Shown piece after piece: positions 61,537-64,000 of a stretch of 64,000 bases of DNA; positions within the stretch are counted from its first letter, which is position 1, and every line of letters begins with the position of its first letter. Origin of the DNA: Pyxidicoccus xibeiensis (GTDB lineage: Bacteria > Myxococcota > Myxococcia > Myxococcales > Myxococcaceae). Made by a program: the position numbers and the translations under genes. The DNA lies in assembly GCF_024198175.1 (NCBI RefSeq), contig NZ_JAJVKV010000025.1, forward strand, positions 1 through 64,000. Reading direction: 5' to 3'. Under the pieces are notes generated by a model. That model was not told the DNA's origin. It saw nothing but the letters and a program-made list of their open reading frames with translations, and did no database searches.

Positions 61537-62985
61537 ATGTTCACTCGCTTCACGCACGCCGCGGCGCTGGGCGCCCTGGTCGCACTGGTGGCCAGCGGTA
61601 GCGCCCTCGCGCAGGAGGGCAACACGGTCAGCCTCGGCGTGGGCTCCCAGAAGGTGCTCAGCATCCCCGGCATGAGCCGCGTCGCCCTCGGCGACCCCGT
61701 CATCGCCTCGGCGACGACGCTGGGCTCCAACCAGCTGCTCATCACCGGCCTCGCCGAGGGCAAGACGACGCTCCTCGTGTGGAAGACGTCAGGCCAGCGC
61801 GTCAGCTACATCGTCGCGGTCCGCAAGCAGGACCCCAACGAGGTCATCTCGGAAATCAAGCGTCTGCTCGGGGAGATTGAAGGCGTCTCCGTCCGCATGG
61901 TGGGTGACCGCATCTACCTGGACGGTCAGGCCTACACCACGCAGGACGCGGACCGCATCAACGAGGTGGTGGGCCTCTACCCGAACGTGAAGTCGTTCGT
62001 GAAGATTGCCCCCAACGCCAAGAAGCTGGTGGCGCAGAACCTCAACGCGGCCTTCCAGAAGGCCGGCCTGAAGAACGTCCAGGCCAACGTCGTGGGCGCC
62101 ACCATCTTCCTGGAGGGCTCCGTGGAGAGCCAGCAGGACCTCCAGAAGGCGGAGCTCATCACCAAGGCCATCGGCGAGAAGGTGGAGAACCTGCTCGTCG
62201 TCGGCATCAAGCGGATGATCCTCTCCGAGGTCCAGTTCGTGGAGATCCGCCGCAACAGCCGGGACCGCTACGGCATCCGCTACCCCACGGACATCACCGG
62301 CTCGGCGTCCGCGGCGGCGGCCATCACCCAGCAGCTGTTCCCCGGCACCTTCGGCGAGGGCGCGGCGAACCTGGGCCTGACGGCGGGCGCGGACTTCTCC
62401 ATCGGCTTCCAGGGCAACGACGGCTACGGCCGCCTGCTGGCCCAGCCCAAGCTGGTGTGCGCCAGCGGTGAGAAGGCGGAGTTCCTGGCGGGCGGCGAGG
62501 TGCCCATCCCCCTCATCACCAACAACCAGTTCACGGTGGAGTACAAGAAGTACGGCGTCATCCTGAACCTGCGCCCCACCGCGGACCGCAACGGCAACAT
62601 CCAGACGGAAATCGAGGCCGAGGCCTCGGAAATCGACACCTCCGTGTCGGTGTCCTTCGGTGGCTCGTCCGCCATCCCCGGCTTCCGGACGCGCAAGGTG
62701 AAGACCAACGTCACCGTGCGCCACGGAGAGACCATCGTCCTGTCCGGCGTCTTCAGCCACGACGAGCAGAAGTCCGTGTCCAAGATTCCGGGCCTGGGCC
62801 ACATCCCCATCGTCGGCGAGCTCTTCAAGAGCCGCGGGTTCGACTCGACCAAGCGCGAGCTGGTCATCTTCGTGACCCCGCGCATCGTCAACCCGGACTC
62901 GGACAAGGTCCGGACCATCATCGAGGACGTGAAGAGCCGCTACAAGCAGGCCCGGTCCGAGGTGAACTTCAACATCTTCGACTGA
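61537..62985 (+). CDS. cpaC: Tad pilus outer-membrane secretin (CpaC/RcpA-like)
   Basis: A 482-residue secretin. A Sec signal peptide (MFTRFTHAAALGALVALVASGSALAQ) starts at ATG 61537 with GGAAGGG upstream. The N-terminal pilus-assembly N domain (GSQKVLSIPGMSRVALGDP, NQLLITGLAEGKTTLLVW) is followed by a BON-like region and the C-terminal secretin domain: GYGRLLAQPKLVCASGEKAEFLAGGEVPIP, YGVILNLRPTADRNGNI, and SGVFSHDEQKSVSKIPGLGHIPIVGELF. No CpaB/RcpC gene lies between it and the peptidase, unlike the common cpa order. Confidence 0.93.
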   Translation: MFTRFTHAAALGALVALVASGSALAQEGNTVSLGVGSQKVLSIPGMSRVALGDPVIASATTLGSNQLLITGLAEGKTTLLVWKTSGQRVSYIVAVRKQDPNEVISEIKRLLGEIEGVSVRMVGDRIYLDGQAYTTQDADRINEVVGLYPNVKSFVKIAPNAKKLVAQNLNAAFQKAGLKNVQANVVGATIFLEGSVESQQDLQKAELITKAIGEKVENLLVVGIKRMILSEVQFVEIRRNSRDRYGIRYPTDITGSASAAAAITQQLFPGTFGEGAANLGLTAGADFSIGFQGNDGYGRLLAQPKLVCASGEKAEFLAGGEVPIPLITNNQFTVEYKKYGVILNLRPTADRNGNIQTEIEAEASEIDTSVSVSFGGSSAIPGFRTRKVKTNVTVRHGETIVLSGVFSHDEQKSVSKIPGLGHIPIVGELFKSRGFDSTKRELVIFVTPRIVNPDSDKVRTIIEDVKSRYKQARSEVNFNIFD

Positions 62986-62990
62986 AGCAG

Positions 62991-63012
62991 GGCGCCCCCG
63001 GGCGCTCCTTTC
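62991..63012 (+). terminator. Hairpin after the secretin gene
   Basis: GCGCC (62992-62996) pairs with GGCGC (63001-63005), extendable by two pairs, followed by TCCTTTCG. It is short and may only attenuate transcription into the ATPase gene. Confidence 0.4.
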
Positions 63013-63152
63013 GGGCCCTGGGGCCCGGGTCCGCGGGCCGGCCGCCTCCCCCTTCCAGGGGTGGGTTGCCGGCCCGTCGCCTTGCGGGCAGGCATGCTTC
63101 GGCGGCTGGCGCTTTGAGGACGAATGGGCGCTTGCTAGCATCCGCCCCCACC

Positions 63153-64000
63153 ATGTTTCTCATCACCCTCGCGGAAAAGGGCGGCGGGACCGAGCAGCGC
63201 GAGTACCACAAGAACGAGATCACGATCGGCCGCCTGCCCGGCAACGACATCATCCTCGCGAAGGGAAACGTCTCCAAGTACCACTCGCGAATCGTCGCCA
63301 AGGACGGGAAGTGCATCATCGTGGACATGAAGTCCACGAACGGCACCTTCGTGAACGGCAAGAAGATTGCCGCGCCTCAGGTCCTCAAACCGTCTGACCA
63401 GGTCTACATCGGCGACTACATCATCAACGTCGAGCCCCTCGAGGAGGGGCCGGCGATGACGCGCGCAGGCCAGCAGGAGGAGGCCTACGACGACGGGGGG
63501 GAGGAGCCCTACCCGGAAGAAGAGCAGTACGAGGAGGAGGAGCCATACGAGGAGGAGGCACCCCCGCCTCCCGCGGCGCCCGCGGCCGGCCGCATGCCGG
63601 CGTCCATGGCCTCCGCCCTGGCCAAGAACAAGAAGAAGGTGGACCCCCGCCAGGAGCGCTACACGCGCCTCCAGAAGGAGATCCACGACCGGCTCATCGA
63701 GTACCTCGACCTGCGTCGCATGGACATGGACCGGCTCGGGGACGACGAGCTGTGGCGGCGCACCGAGAAGGCCATCCGCGACATCATCGACCAGATGGAG
63801 GCGGACGGAGAGCTCCCGGAGGACGTGGACCGGGAGGAGCTGCTCACCGACGTCATCAACGAGGCGCTGGGCCTGGGGCCCCTGGAGGCGTTCCTCGCGT
63901 CGGATGAGATCAGCGAGATCATGGTGAACCACGCCAACCAGATCTACATCGAGCGCAAGGGCAAGCTGACGCTGGCGGAGAAGACCTTCTCCTCCAACCA
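63153..64000 (+). CDS. cpaF: FHA-domain TadA/CpaF-type ATPase, N-terminal part (partial)
   Basis: The first 282 codons of a protein that runs off the window. Residues about 1-98 are an FHA domain (EITIGRLPGNDIILAKGNVSKYHSRIV, DMKSTNGTFVNGKKI). An acidic linker with repeated Glu/Tyr (about 107-140) follows. From about residue 165 the sequence is the N-terminal region of CpaF/TadA ATPases (LLTDVINEALGLGPLEAFLASDEISEIMVNHANQIYIERKGKL). The Walker motifs lie beyond the end. In its family it powers Flp pilus assembly; an FHA domain ahead of it suggests phosphothreonine control. Confidence 0.9.
   Translation, partial: MFLITLAEKGGGTEQREYHKNEITIGRLPGNDIILAKGNVSKYHSRIVAKDGKCIIVDMKSTNGTFVNGKKIAAPQVLKPSDQVYIGDYIINVEPLEEGPAMTRAGQQEEAYDDGGEEPYPEEEQYEEEEPYEEEAPPPPAAPAAGRMPASMASALAKNKKKVDPRQERYTRLQKEIHDRLIEYLDLRRMDMDRLGDDELWRRTEKAIRDIIDQMEADGELPEDVDREELLTDVINEALGLGPLEAFLASDEISEIMVNHANQIYIERKGKLTLAEKTFSSN

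Overview
The window is a single GC-rich chromosomal segment that looks like a myxobacterium of the Myxococcus/Corallococcus/Pyxidicoccus group (Cystobacterineae). The evidence is indirect: a Tgl-like pilotin lipoprotein, three eukaryote-type Ser/Thr kinases and three FHA proteins within 64 kb, a sigma-54 activator with an FHA sensor, PEGA and HEAT domains, many lipoproteins of unknown function, and a MopE/thrombospondin-type-3 secreted protein. I see no insertion sequence, integrase, CRISPR array or prophage.

Region 1 (1-13.2 kb) is the core information-processing block: the 3' end of tuf, then rpmG, tRNA-Trp, secE, nusG, rplK, rplA, rplJ, rplL, rpoB and rpoC, all on the + strand. It ends in a strong intrinsic terminator. 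RNA hairpins lie after the tRNA, in the rplA-rplJ leader, between rplL and rpoB, and between rpoB and rpoC.

Region 2 (13.3-19.5 kb) is a compact + strand run. It holds two coiled-coil phasin-like proteins, a lytic transglycosylase, an exported Ala/Pro-rich protein, a small unknown protein, the Tgl-like TPR lipoprotein, a RodZ-like HTH membrane protein, recO and a PfkB sugar kinase.

Region 3 (19.7-30.0 kb) is a signalling block: an OPT-family transporter, a 1305-residue kinase-ATPase-TPR protein, a Cys-rich lipoprotein, a second kinase with a degenerate glycine loop, and a convergent FHA-sigma54 activator. Region 4 (30.1-40.6 kb) is mixed accessory content: a truncated PAF-acetylhydrolase-like lipoprotein, another lipoprotein, a HEAT protein, a beta-barrel/TetR divergent pair with a clear operator, a calcium-binding secreted protein, a periplasmic metallo-hydrolase, an AraC regulator, a TPR-cNMP protein and the DEAD-box helicase DbpA.

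Region 5 (40.6-50.4 kb, - strand) is the most unusual part. It is a tight five-gene operon encoding a LysM protein, two exported proteins of unknown function, a very large M15 peptidase with an M23-like domain, and a protein with a C-terminal T4-lysozyme-type domain. The three cell-wall-directed proteins have no signal peptide, while the two between them do. This pattern fits a cell-wall-degrading effector set with periplasmic protection proteins, but no secretion machinery is visible here.

Region 6 (50.7-64 kb, + strand) holds a PEGA-containing Ser/Thr kinase, glyQ and glyS, two large overlapping lipoproteins, and the start of a Tad pilus locus: an FHA protein, the A24 prepilin peptidase, the CpaC/RcpA secretin, and a TadA/CpaF ATPase carrying an N-terminal FHA domain that runs off the window.
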